The notes beneath the pieces were generated by a model. It was given only the letters and a program-made list of their open reading frames with translations, searched no databases and had not been told where the DNA came from. Below, piece after piece: positions 37,440 to 49,794 of a stretch of 64,000 nucleotides of DNA. The stretch spans positions 5,995,501 through 6,059,500 of the forward strand of contig JAJKFH010003627.1 in NCBI GenBank assembly GCA_023333565.1. Reading direction: 5' to 3'. This DNA is from Puffinus mauretanicus (taxonomy: Eukaryota; Chordata; Aves; Procellariiformes; Procellariidae). The position numbers and the translations under genes are program-made. Position 1 is the stretch's first letter. The number at the start of each line of letters is the position of its first letter.

Positions 37440-38640
37440 TAACTGATAAGCTACATCCTGTTGGTGTTTATTTTTATTTATATTAATGGATTAGCTGAGC
37501 TGAATCAAGGATTCTGTGTGAGGAATGTCTCCAAGATGAATGGGAAGACAGTGCTCATGTGAGTGATGCTCCACTGGCAGAACGGACTGAATATTGCCTG
37601 AATATTGATTTAATGGCAAGAGTAATGCTTGCTTGAGGAAGTGAGGCTTCATCTCATAAATTCATAGATTTATTTTTAAGCCCAGATGGGATTATTATCC
37701 TCAGACTGGTCTCCTGTATGGCAAAGGTTTTCAGCAGCATCTGCCTCAAGCCCGTAACTTCTGTTTGAGTTGTAACACCTCTCTTAGGACTGCAAGCAGT
37801 CTGGATTGAGATATTCCAAATGACAGAGACTGCACCTTCTCCCACAAAATTTCTTCCATTTCAATGCAACATTAATAGTCTAGCAAGATTCATAACTTGT
37901 ACTTGAATTACAGGTGACAATAACAATATTCCAGCATGGTTTACTTCGTTTGTTTAGAAAGTCTGCTACCATATGTTTTGCTAGTATCTTTCCCATGCTT
38001 AAGCTGACACCAGTTAATTCTGTTTCCTACATACCTCTGGGATATACATCTCTAGCCTAACTGGTGGAAAATTGGTTGTTGATGCTCAGGAAATAACCGA
38101 TTTTCCATCTATTATAATGTGGCCTTTACTGAAAGTATATGCTGCTGATATACAAACCACTGATTACAGTTTTTCGTTAACAAATGGGTTTTGTCAATTG
38201 CCCCAGGCACTGACTAACAAAGTTGTGCTTAACGGCTAAGAAGACCGATTTCTTTGGGGATATTGCTTAAATGGAGCACAGATCTAGCGTACACAACAGT
38301 TGCTATTCATCAGGCGCTGGGAAAAAAAAGCCTGGCAGCAAGCCAGAAATGTAAAGCAGCCCTATAAGTTGGCAGAGTAGTTTATAATTACTGCTATTAA
38401 AATATACACACACGCATATATATATTTTTTATATATATATATTCATGCATACACACACACATGAGATTTGCTGAGATATAAAATGCCGATGCTAACTTCA
38501 GGGCAATATTTCTATGATGATTTCATTCCATGATGAAGTATTTCGGAAGGAAGATACAAGATATTAATTAAAGCAGAGGATAAATACCTTCTTAATTAGC
38601 TGATGAAATACAATTTGCATGGAAGTGAATTCTTTTTAAT
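37440..38640. promoter_or_regulatory. Candidate conserved noncoding cluster with homeodomain and octamer motifs
   Basis: A repeat-poor stretch rich in ATTA-core motifs. 'ATTAATGGATTAGCTGAGCT' lies at 37482-37501 and a paired GAATATTG at 37588 and 37600. Further on come 'TATTAATTAAAGCAGAGGAT' (38562-38581), CTTAATTAG (38591-38599) and a perfect octamer ATTTGCAT (38613-38620), the POU-factor site in reverse. An AT/CA microsatellite (38402-38462) splits it. Such clusters are typical of enhancers near developmental regulator genes. No target gene is visible in the window, and function is inferred from motif content only. Confidence 0.35.
38402..38462. repeat. AT/CA compound microsatellite
   Basis: CA repeats flank two TATATA runs separated by a short T run (38417-38442), ending in a second CA run (38451-38462). 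The TA part forms an imperfect palindrome that could extrude as a cruciform. Confidence 0.9.
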
Positions 38641-38649
38641 AACTGCTGA

Positions 38650-41600
38650 ATGTGCCTGGGGCAATGTTTCAGTACGTCCCCAGCTTTTCCCTTCTGTCAT
38701 CCTCAGGGAATTCTAAATAAATGTTTAGAGACTAATTCTAATCTTGCTCACTGTTTTTCTGAATTCATTTCGCTTTGGTGGAATTACTCTGGTCTGAGAA
38801 ATCAAAGAGAAATCAGGCGGGGAAATCAGGCCAGCTGATTTTGCTGCTTGTTCTTCCCCTTCCTCCTGCACAGCAGAGTGAAAAGAACTGCTCAGACCAA
38901 TGAAGGGATGATATACCCTAGGTCTGAACACAGAAGGGAGCAAAAGAGATGCTACTGAATGGGTGGGCTTTACTACTCTGATGCTATTATCATGTAAATC
39001 CTCTTTTGGGCCTGTTTGCTCACTCCCTTAGTTTTCTGACTCCATTAGATACTCCCTGCTTAGACATATGCCAGCCCAGAAACTTTGAAGAAGGATATTC
39101 TTGCAGCTATGGAATTGCCAGTGGCTGAGAGATATCCTTGTTTATTTGTTTTTGCTATGTTTTGGTTTTGGTAGCATCTTTGCCTCATTTAACAGCCTGC
39201 AAGGAGTGGTAGCTTAATATGCAGATGCTGAATATTTTACTTTAACATCTATGATCAACATGTGGTCCCAGGTCATCTCTTTTCAGCACACTACTCAAAC
39301 TCTGCTCTGAAGCTGGGATTATTCATTTCCTTGTGGCCTCTTCTATGTCATTTGTCACAAAGGAATCCAAGCATTTAATAAATGATGATGATAATGGGCT
39401 TATTTTCACAGCTTACTGGTGAGGAGTTTGGCTGGTGTCACCGCTGCTTTCTGGACGGGCAATGGATGCACAGATGCATTAAGATCCACGTTTCTCCAAG
39501 CCTGAGAAATACAAATGGCCTGTGATTTGACTTTTCAGCTGATAGTGCATCCTGGCTCATTGCATACGTTCTGACTACCTTTACCACAGGTAAAACTGTG
39601 AAAGCCCAGGACTTCCATAAACACAAGCTTTGCCAAGCCAGGACTCATCTAAATAACTTTTAATGAGAAACTGGTTTAAGGATTTGCCCAGAGCCAGATC
39701 ACAACATGGTAGCATTTTCAGCCTCCTCCAGAAGGCTGAGCTTTTGGCTGCACTTTCCTCATCCCTTTCTCATATTTGCACCTCCTCAGTCTTACAAGAC
39801 TTCTGTTATCAGCATGGCCAAAATAGGCATCTCAAGACTGTAGAGAAGACAATTGATGCCTGCTTTACAGGTGGCATCTACTGGTTTCCTGGAGCCTCCT
39901 AGGAAGTACTGGATGTGGTCCAGGTTCCCATACTATGGAAATCCCACTCTGAATCTCTGCCCTCATGAACATTTTAAAGTTTGCTTTCTCTTTCACTACT
40001 TCTTCCTTCTAATGCAAGTGGTGCCTGGCACTATATGGAGAACAAAACTGTAGTTTTGGAGGGTTTTTTGACCTTCTCAGTTAGGGCTTTGCTGGCAGCA
40101 GAGGCAGATGTGTCCAGAAGATAACTTATTTCAATCTGCAGAGTGAGACTTTCCTGTGCACTAAAAAAAGGACTAGAGTTTGGGGTTGGGAGGATTATGT
40201 ATACAATCATCTGAGACAGTAAAGACTGTCATAAAAAGAGGCTGAATTAACGTTTTCAGGGGCATTTGGCTTCATTATTAAACAGCTAACAAAAGAGATA
40301 CAGAGACTGCATTATCTGGATGGGACGGACTTCAGCCATCTGAACAAAGGCCAGATCAGCCAGCTCCACAAATAAGTTGCCATCTCAGCAGAGCACATTA
40401 ACAAAAGCATTTTGCCCCTGGGACCCGAGGTCTCTGCCGACAGCTGAGGAATGGGAAAAGCCAGGTATTACAGACCCTGTTCTAAGCTCATATACAAGTG
40501 AGGTGTTGTAAGTGGTCTCTTCTTCCAGTTCTTTCCAGAGATCTCAATTTTCCTCATTCTGTTCCCCCTGACAGAAATTCAGAACAAAAGAGGAATTGGA
40601 AATGTCGAATTAGCTATTTCTTTCACCATGCTGTAACTAGAACGGGGAAGCTTTAGGAGCAGAGAGGAGATGGCAGAGGTATTCACAGGCCATAATGTGC
40701 CAGCTTCAAACAACAGCCCCCAAGTTTATGTGAGGTGAACGTTTGTGGGTTTTACACAAGCAAAATAATGTATTTTTCCCCTCTACACACATTCTGGGAA
40801 TTTTTTCTTATTTTCTTTTTGTGCAATAAGGTCAATGTTGGCACCCAACCTGTTAGGTTTCAACCCAAAGTTCAACTACATTACAAACAGGTGAAAACAG
40901 AGTTTTATAAAAAGGTCTGGCCCACCCTGATAATACAGCTGTGTTCCTCCCCCTGACCTGTACTAACCACAGGGTAGGTGAAAGACTGCCTTCCTCAAAC
41001 AGTATTGAAGGCACAAACACAACTTCAGCCTCGCCATGCAGACCAAGATAGAATTCACAGCTGCCTCCTCATTTTAAAAATCTTTCCACTGCAGGCATCA
41101 AAACCTCAAGGCGAAATTTTCCCTGCATGCTTCCATCCTGATACCAATATGTTCCCAGAGCTGCAGAAAGCACAGTCCCTCTCACCAAGCAAATCTCTTC
41201 TACAGCCCAAGTAACACAGGTAATTGTAAAGAGTTACACCTCTTTACTTGGTTACTAAACCTATTCTGGTTGTCTGTTCTACTTTATTGCATCGGCAATT
41301 TCCTTTCAAAAGTCCAACATTTTCCCTTGGCTTCTTATTTAATTTTCCAACGCATTTTCACCATGCTATCAGGAGAAACTTCATATTGAACCCACCCATC
41401 TTCCCTCTCTGGTGCTGCATTCCTACCTGTCGGGGACAGACAGGTGCTTTCGGACACACTACAGACCCACAAAGAGCAGGAAATCCTCTGGCCAGCCAAG
41501 GATGAAAATAGTTACCTGCCCTGGCATTTGACCCCAGCTCCAGAATAACACATGATTTTGGGCGGGGGATCCTCATACTGGGTTTTTAACAAATGTCATC

Positions 41601-42035
41601 TAAGGCAGGACCTTAGACTGGTGTCACATGTGGACGACAACACAGTGCTTCTCAGGAAACATCTAATATAGCGTATGGGGGGGAGGGATATTTTTTGTGT
41701 GTGTGATTTGTTTTTAAAGTGTGGGGGAAGTGAAGGGGGAGAAGACAAGGAGTCATATTCAGAACTAGAGAGTTCAACAAATGATTTCTACAAAGAAAAA
41801 TGCTATTCTTTTTATGCCAGCACCTTTTAGTTGTAGGACTTAAAAGGGTTTGGGGTTCTTTGTTAACCACTTGGACTGGTGCCCAACAGTTGTTTTCATT
41901 TATCCTCGACATTTTCAACTGCTCCCATTGAAGTGAGATAAAGTAGCAGAAAGAAAAATAAACGGGCTTTCTTTCTCCCCTCTTTCCCCAGCCGCTTGGG
42001 TCACTGTTCTGTCTTGTTTTATGGAGATCTGAACG
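38650..42035. other. Non-genic unique DNA
   Basis: No recognised gene or repeat. 39130-39280 ('AGCTTAATATGCAGATGCTG' at 39211-39230) has the motif texture of conserved noncoding DNA but is not distinctive enough to call. Confidence 0.4.
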
Positions 42036-42120
42036 GGTGCTGTACAAGCCGGCGGAGCAGACGCAGAGGGTGAGGCAGGAAGGACAGCCTGCGGTTGCGG
42101 CGAGGGGCTCGCAACACTCG

Positions 42121-42222
42121 GGTGCACCTCCCAGCTCTGCTACAGCCTTCCTGCGCTGTCTTTGCCAAGTCACTTCACCTCTCCATGCCTCAGCTCCTCA
42201 TCTGAGAAAGAAGGTACCGCTC
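42121..42222 (-). mobile_element. MIR SINE relic beside a CpG-rich patch
   Basis: Antisense MIR blocks appear in order: 'GGTGCACCTCCCAGCTCTGC' (42121-42140) for the GAACCCCAGCTCTGCC region, 'GCCAAGTCACTTCACCTCTC' (42164-42183) for GGCAAGTCACTTAACCTCTC, and 'CATGCCTCAGCTCCTCATCT' (42184-42203) for TGTGCCTCAGTTTCCTCATCT, then GAGAAAGAAGGTACC. The bases just upstream (42035-42120) are unusually CpG-rich. This is one of the two clearest MIRs in the window. Confidence 0.75.
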
Positions 42223-42239
42223 CTTTTTTCTCATCTTGT

Positions 42240-45200
42240 ACCAGCTTTGTGTCTATAGACCGGAAGATTTTTTTAGGCGAGGGTAATTTCTTACTACCTG
42301 TTTCTTGCCCTGCCTAAACAATGGGGCTTTGGTCTGTGTGAACATTTTGTTAACAGAAAAATTTAGCTAATAACAAGAGTACTTGTCCAGATCTGCATGT
42401 CCTCTGGGTTTGCCTTAACTTCCTCATGGCCAGAGCTGTTGGAACAGTTTTAATCACTCTGTGAATATACTTGACAGCTTTGAATCAAACCCAAACCCAA
42501 ATTGAAAACTGATTTGAATTGTTATTTCTTTTCAAACCCTGAACTGAACTTATGCTCTTACTTTGAAGACTATGTGGGACTCAAAAAAACCCCAACCAAC
42601 AGCGCAAAACTTTCTCTGTAGCTGGACCAGAACTCAACTAAAAAAATGACTGGTTTGAATCCATCAGAGATTTACTTCCTTGATGATTTCAGTTCCCTGT
42701 TATTCATCATGTCATGTTAGCTGAAGTTATTAGGAAATCCACCATTATGTGTGTAAAAATTAATAACTCCTGAAAGCTTTAAAGACTTTGGCATATATGG
42801 TTACTTGGTAGAAACTTGTTATGAAATTTCATGGTCACTTGTAGTCAGTCTTCCATTTAGAAACCTTTAGTCAACCAATTAGGGAGAAAACACAGCTAAT
42901 AAACAACCAAGAAACAACCTGCAGGTGGCAAACACTTCCCTGAAACCACTAAAAGAGATAAAAATAACAAAGGTGAGCCTGAGAGAAATGGAGTTTGGAT
43001 CTGATTTTCCAGCTCAGTTCTGGCTGCTGATGTGCCTAAGTTACTGTGCTTGGACTTGAGTTCCTCTCAGTTTTGGTTTAAAAAAAATGTAAAGAGGAGC
43101 TTGGGATGTTGTGTTCCAGACAGTGAGGTGAGCAGCGACAATAAAACCCAGACACGAAGCCAAAACGCTCCTGAGAAAGACTCATACCAATGTCTTGCCA
43201 TATCTCAAGAGATATGAGTTTGCGCCTTGCTCTGGATTGTATGAAAAGCTGTCCGCTGTTAACAGAGTGTGTGAGATATCAAGTCATTCCTGTTGGGGAG
43301 CCAGAGGCAGCCCAGTACAAATGCTAGTCGTGCCTTGTTTATGGCTGGCCAGAGAGGCTGGTGCACCTTAATCGTGCTAGCTAGAACCAGTTGGAATTTC
43401 TTCCCTCAATTCAGTTACATTTTTTGACCAAGTCTTATGATCCAGCACAAAGTACACATTATCTTTTGTCTTCTGGTTTTCTTAGTTTGACTTTGAAATG
43501 AAACGTCCTGAAAAAATGAAGAATCCAAACATTTTACTTTGATTTTCATGAGGTGTTGGTGTTACTTACCAGTCAGTCTTGTGTATTTAGGTACAGTTTC
43601 TTTATGGACTTTGATCTCTGCAACTGCAGACAGCCACTGTCAGAAGCCAAAATCATTACAGATTATCTCACATACGAGACAGGCGTGCACGCGACTGTGC
43701 TCTTCTTGGAAACCTTCTGCCCGCTGCTGTTTTCATAATCATAAAATCGAGGCCGTGTTGAGTGAACAGCACAGCCTTGTTTTTGACTGGACAAAGACAA
43801 GAAAGAAGAGAGAAGAAACAGGCCTGGGAAAAGCCCAGGTATGCCAAACGCCTGCAAATACCTGCCTCTGCCCTTCCTTTCGCCATCTGTGAACAAGTAG
43901 TGACGAGTGACTGCAACGACTGGAGTTATTAATCTACAGCTCAGATGAATTAATTCTATTTTAGCTGGAAAAAATGTTCCCAAACATCCAGGGCTAGGCC
44001 AGCAAAATTAAGCAAAAACAGGAGAAGAGGGAAGAGGGGAAAACAGCCATTGCTCCAAAAATCCTCATATCTTCTTCTTACTCTCACCCTTCCAGGGAAC
44101 AACTTCAGTCCCACCCCTATCTGAGCCTTTTGCAGCCACCAGAACAAGTGTCTGATTGATGTGACAAGGCAGCCAGCAGGTCAGGAGCGGTGAAGAAGAC
44201 ATGTTCCTGTGCAGATTATCTCCTGTGTAATATTTGAGATTTGTTCCCCTAGATGGGGCTGTAAAACACATTGCCCACCACATAGCAGGTAAAAAGAAGG
44301 AGCAGCCTTCCTTTCTACGCTTATAGGACTGCCCTTTGTGAGCACTGTGACATGGTTAGTTTTGCCACGTCAGAAAAGAGATGCACAGCGTGCATCGGTG
44401 CATGATATGACAACCCCAGTTCATGTTGACTTGCCACTGGTGAAGAAAGAGGAGTCTCAAACCGAAGGTGAATCCCTGCTCAGGTGTTGTTCATAGCTCA
44501 GATGGAAAAACAATCAGACAAGATCGTTCGAGACACTCTCTTTGGGAAATAGGAAGGTTTCTAGAGGTAGTAACAGCTGTCTGCCTCCTGAGGAAGACAC
44601 AGCCATTCATGAAAGCATAAAGCCCATTTTTCTCCATATCCTTCCCTCCTGCACGCCCAGCTTCATGGCAGCTCTGCTAAATCTCTGCTACCTACAGGAC
44701 TGACACGGCCAGACCCAAGGCACTGTGCATGCAGCCCAGTGACAGAGGTAAGGCCGGTAGTGTTAGAGCAGATGTCTTCTGTCTCTCCAGTTCCCTTCCT
44801 TGTTTGTTTATTGCTGTGACCCATAAGCTGTTTCCACTCCACTAAGTGACTGGTGAGTCACCGCAACTCACTGCATTGGGAAGATAAAGGTAGTATCCGG
44901 AGCACCATGTGATCAAATGCACCCAGACACCTGATAAAATCCTCCCTCCCTCCCTCCTCCTTATGGAGGGCCTGTAGGCAGTCCCTCCTGCAGGCGTCTG
45001 CTTACGTGGCCGTGTTTGAAACTCTCTTCTGTGACACCTATGCAGAGACTGGCTGGCTCGAGCTAAGTCCTCTACACTAATTCTCTGGTCCTCCCCCTCT
45101 TCTGCTTTGAATGGTGAGGATGGGGTCAGTGACTTGCGAAAATAAGCCAAACCGGATCAGGTGATCATGTAGGATTAGGTGCGGTTCCCCACCGGGTGTC

Positions 45201-48200
45201 AAATCCCAGCACACCCACTGCTAGCCCATTATATTTTAATGGGAGGAGGATGATAAGTCAACACTTCAAAGAGAGAAGGAAGGCTGTGGAGAGCTTCCTG
45301 GATTCCACCTTAAGGGGAAGAAAGAATCAGCGTTAATTGAAGTCACTTCTTATCTGTTTCCATCACTTTTGTTTCATGAAAGTGGGAGGTTAAAATGGAC
45401 AAGAAGAATAGCACAGAAAGAGTCTGAAAAAGAAAACAGTTTTTCCCTGTTGCTGCATGTCCCCTTTGTGATTTTCTTCCTTCACCCTGCATGGATAAAA
45501 TGACACAAACCTGCCAAAACCTGCATTGAGTCAGATTCTTATCTCCACCCTCCCTTACAAGAGCTTTGTCCTTCACATTTTGCCAGACCCCACGCTCTGA
45601 CTTTCGCCCCTTTGCTCGTGTACCTGAAAGGAGAGTTAAGAGAGTTCACCTCTTTTGGATCTGCTGCCACCTAGACAGATGTAGTTTGGTTTTTATGTCA
45701 TTGCACTGGAAAATAGTTGCTGTTTTCAGCTCTTAGGTTGCACCTCAAGTAATCTTGCAAGGCCCTCAGCTGAGAAGGAAAAGCATTGACTTTATCCATA
45801 GCAAAAGTAATAGCAAAGGGCAGAATTACAAGGATTTATGTTGCACAAGAGTTTTCTCAAAGCCACGGAGGCTTTTTTTCACTGAGGGAAGAGGTATACA
45901 TCTTTTTGAGTTTTCCGGTATGGGAAGTAAAATGACAAAGCCAGTGAAGATGGAGCGGCAGTCGTAAAAGTATGTGGTGAGAGGTAAATGTTGACTTCTC
46001 CCCATAACCTTTATTGTGGCCTGCTCACACTTGTTCACACAACAAACTTGTCTCCACTAAGTTTTCACCTCAGGCCAGGTGTCTCATAACAGTGAACCCC
46101 AAAAAGGAACATGGTGTTGTCTTCTGATGAAGGCACAGCCTGAACCTCTACATTCCCTTCCTGACCTGCTACCGAATGGAACCACCTGGGCAAGAACAGG
46201 AGCAAAAAGCAAAGTAGGCAAAACCGTAAGGTCACTGCCACAGACTAGCTTCAAGCTCATCACTATTGTGCCAGTAAAGCATGGTTTGTTTGTCTTTTCT
46301 TCTTCTTTTTTTTTTTTTTTAAGAAAAACTTCCATTTCCTGTCCCTCTGGGGAAAATTTCTCCAAAGCCTATTGTTGGAAAAGCCATCGCAAGAGGAACT
46401 ACTTGGCATTGAAGCTGACCCTGATTTAACATCCGGAGCCAGATTCATGAACAACTGTTATACCCTAAAGGTAACAGTTGCTGTCCTGTCATAGACAGGG
46501 AAGGTGAGATCATGCTGCTGTTTCTGCTGCACTATGTTTGGCAGAGGCATAGATCAAGAAATATTAAAAAAAAGATATTTTTATATCTCTAGTATCTTTT
46601 GCATCTCCCTCCATCATACACAGAAACTATGTATGTTCTGCTACTTGGAAGAAATGTGAAAGTTAGGACTGTAGCTCCTGGGGAAAATGGGAATGAGAGC
46701 AACATTCTGGTGTGAAGAAGGGGAACGGCATGATAAAAGGGTCTGGGTGAGGTGGGTCAGGCATGCAGTCAACATACAGCTCTCACAGAACTAGGAGATA
46801 ACCTCGGTGAAAACTGAGGTCAGGAAACAAGAGGCATCACTGACTACACTTCCAAACTAACATGGAATAACTGAAGCACCACCTTCAGAAAGGGAGCTGA
46901 GTAAAGGAAAACCCAACAAAAATGTCAGAAGGATTTACTTTTAGATTGGTTTTGCAAGGAAATGAAACTTGTGAGCCTGTCCTGTTTGTGTCTCTGTACA
47001 TGACATGAAATACATGATAGTATTTCCCAATAATTTTTAAGTCAGTCTGCTTTTTCCAAGCAAATTTAGCACAGATGTGGAAGAATAAAAAAATATATTC
47101 TTGCCTCTTTCTTGAACAGAGGTCACTGGGTAGAGGCAAATCACTCATAGAAGGACCGCATGGATATTTCCACCTTAACCATTGAAAAATCCACATTAGT
47201 GTGTCACCCTTAAAGCACAAATTAATAGGATGTCATTGGAAGTGATGTTCATGGCCCAATCTGTTTTAAACTAACACAGACTTAGATCATGAAACAAGTT
47301 CTCCATAATGTCAGGGGTTTGCCCTTAGTAAAGATAGCAAAAGGTCAGACTAGCCAAAGCCAGTTCTGGGTAAATGTTAATGGAAAACATGATGCGTGAA
47401 AGCAACATAAAGCGAAACCTTGAGATCAGGGAAGACAAGCATACAAATCCCCTGAACTGAGTAAAACATGCACAGTGGGAAAATATCCATCATTTCATTC
47501 CTACATACTTGGGTTATAAAACTGCACCAGGTTTTGTAATGTAAGAAGCCATATAGGATTGGATTGCATGCATTCACACACCCAGGTCACAGATACACTA
47601 CATACTAGTTAAAAACTCTACACGTCTTACAAACTCTTCTGCTTCTAGAAATGAACTGGTAAGAATGAAGCCACTCGTTACCAGGACAGACTGGACACTC
47701 TACATATCTCCTAATCCAAGCTGTAGTTTGTTCAAATACCTCTCATAGAGCAGCTTGACTGGAAACGGATATGTGAGCGGTTCGTTATAGCTGAGGAGAC
47801 CTGACACTACTTTTCCAGTAACTCATCGGACTGAAATGGCGATTTGTGTAAAATCTAGGTGTTAGACTGGGAAAAAAAAGGTATACAACTGTAAAATTAT
47901 GTCTCCCTTTCCCTAATAGGCATGTGCTGCTCAGTGTACCATAGGTGTTGCACGGGCAGGATTCATAGCGGCATGGAAGGAACAAAGGAAAATGAAAATG
48001 AAAATGAAAGGGGCAGAGTGTTCAGATATTAAATGATTCCATTTTACACTGCTGATGCAATCTGAGCAAACCAGCAATTTCCTTTCGGCCTCTGTTTTAT
48101 GAGCGATCCTATTCAAGCTTTGATAATAAAAGGAACACAGGTGGGTAATTAAGGAGGTGTGAAACACGAACGAATAGCCAGCTTTCTGCTAGTGCTTTTC

Positions 48201-48400
48201 GCAATGTGTTCTGGAAGGCTATCTGCATCGAAGTGCTGAGTGATTGAGTGACCTCACAGACTGACCTGGGGACTAATTTTCTTCCAAAACAGAACAAAAC
48301 TCAAAAGGTTTCTGTAAAAATTTTGCTCTAAAAATTGCTGACAGGCTTGCTATTCCAAGAACTGTTTAGTAACAACACTACCTCACTTGTAATCATGCTT
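42240..48400. other. Non-genic unique DNA
   Basis: About 6 kb without a recognised gene. Possible but unconvincing MIR-like wording lies near 43850-43895 (minus). A CTCC run occurs at 44941-44959 and a poly(T) run at 46307-46321. Frames (up to about 117 codons) overlap on both strands and show no domains. Confidence 0.45.
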
Positions 48401-48404
48401 TTCA

Positions 48405-48650
48405 TAGATCGCAGCAGAACACAGAGACAACCATACTGGGTCAAACGAAAGGTCCATCTAGCACAAGACGCATCTGGCAGTAGTCAGCAGTGGATGTTTA
48501 GCGAACAGTGTAATAGGGCAAGTATAGAGTAATCCTTCCCCCCGCACTGCCTCTCAGGTCTTGCTTTACAGACTTACTGGAGAGGTTGCATTTTAACCAG
48601 CAAGTTTAATAGCCTTCTATGGAGCTCTCCTCCACAACCCAATGGGAATA
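48405..48650 (-). mobile_element. Old CR1 LINE 3' UTR fragment
   Basis: Read in antisense, 'ACAACCATACTGGGTCAAAC' (48427-48446) with 'GAAAGGTCCATCTAGC' (48447-48462) is the well-known 3' end of an old sauropsid CR1 group (ACTGGGTCAGACCAAAGGTCCATCTAGC). 'GGGCAAGTATAGAGTAATCC' (48516-48535) and 'TAATAGCCTTCTATGGAGCT' (48608-48627) are the next conserved blocks, in the right order. There is no coding part. It is diverged and old. Confidence 0.75.
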
Positions 48651-49510
48651 TACCATCTACACACCAACTTGGGTGCCACCCCTCTGAGAACTGGCAGAGG
48701 TAACTTCCATCTCCTTTGGTTATTTGTTTCTGTTTCGGTCTCCTGGGAGAAACTGAGTACTGCTTGCCTTTTGAGTGAGGTCTTGAAGAGATATCTTGAT
48801 TTGGACTATGTGGTTACATTCCAGCAATGGTGATTTTAATTTTTCAGCAATTCCACAGTTGCACAAACTTCAGAGTCACTGATAAGGATAAAACTCAGAA
48901 ACCCTCACTCCAAAAATACAGGTCACTCATCATCAGAAGTATAGTAACACCTGCAGTGTAAAACCATGTAGTTACATGCACTTGCACCGTCTGAAGTTCT
49001 ATCTAGTTCGAGGGCACTCTTTACACGGGACTAAACCATGCAGTTAACATTTTGATTTACCTAACCATGTAAATACATATATTTTTAACATGTGTAATAT
49101 GTTTTAATATGTATTAACAGATAAACTTCTATGAATATGTTTAATTATATTACACATACTACCCAAATATTACATATGCACGTAGGAGAGGAGAGAGCGC
49201 TAACTGCTTTTTTAATTTTGTTGAGAAGGCTCACAATGAACAACGTATTTAATCCATCTCAGACATCAATTTTCTTCCATATTAATTTTTCTAATGTTCA
49301 ACTCAGACAAATTTAATTTGAAAGTATTCAGAGTCAACAATAGAAAAGTTTCACTTAAAAAACATTACAATGAAATGAATTGAGAATTTTTTTCATCTTC
49401 CTGATATGAATGCCTTGTTAAACAAGCAGCAACATATCCATATATGCTGCCTTCCTCAAAAGATCAACCTCCTAAGTCTGCCAGAAAATCTTACGAAGGC
49501 CAAATATAGA
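48651..49510. other. AT-rich DNA between two CR1 relics
   Basis: AT-rich sequence with TATA/TTAA-rich stretches at 49060-49150. No gene recognised. Confidence 0.45.
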
Positions 49511-49512
49511 GG

Positions 49513-49790
49513 ACATAAGCAGCTATACCGAGTCATAAAAAGAGGTCCCCTGGTCCAGTACGCTGCCTTTTATACCAGCCAGTAGCCAGTGTGCAAAGAA
49601 GCAGAAAAAGGCAACTACTGTAAAGTTTCCCCTCTACCCTTCAAGCTCTCAGTAAGCAGCAGTTCATGGTTTTCTTAAGCAAGAGTTGCCTTTGGACAAA
49701 TCATGTTTAACAGTCTGTGCTGAACTTCTCCTCTGCTAATATGCCCAAACCCTTTTTAAGATGTTTATCCTTGAGAACTGTGTGTGTACA
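49513..49790 (-). mobile_element. Old CR1 LINE 3' UTR fragment
   Basis: The same antisense layout as the copy at 48.4 kb but more decayed. A CATAAGCAGCTATACC start (49513-49528) is followed by GAGTCATAAAAAGAGGTCC and a CTGGTCCAGTACGCTGCC block (49550-49567). The later blocks are 'ATCATGTTTAACAGTCTGTG' (49700-49719) and 'CCCAAACCCTTTTTAAGATG' (49744-49763), corresponding to the ends of the CR1 3' UTR and the region upstream. No open frame. Confidence 0.6.
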
Positions 49791-49794
49791 GCCA

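Noticed and set aside
41652..42173. 173-codon minus-strand frame
   Set aside because: It starts inside the MIR and CpG-rich patch, has low-complexity stretches and no recognisable domain. A chance frame is the simpler reading.
43838..43895. Antisense MIR-like wording (CGCCATCTGTGAAC)
   Set aside because: A single partial block without the flanking core.
45170..45215. tRNA/SINE B-box-like sequence near GTCAAATCCC
   Set aside because: No A box at the right spacing and no tRNA fold.
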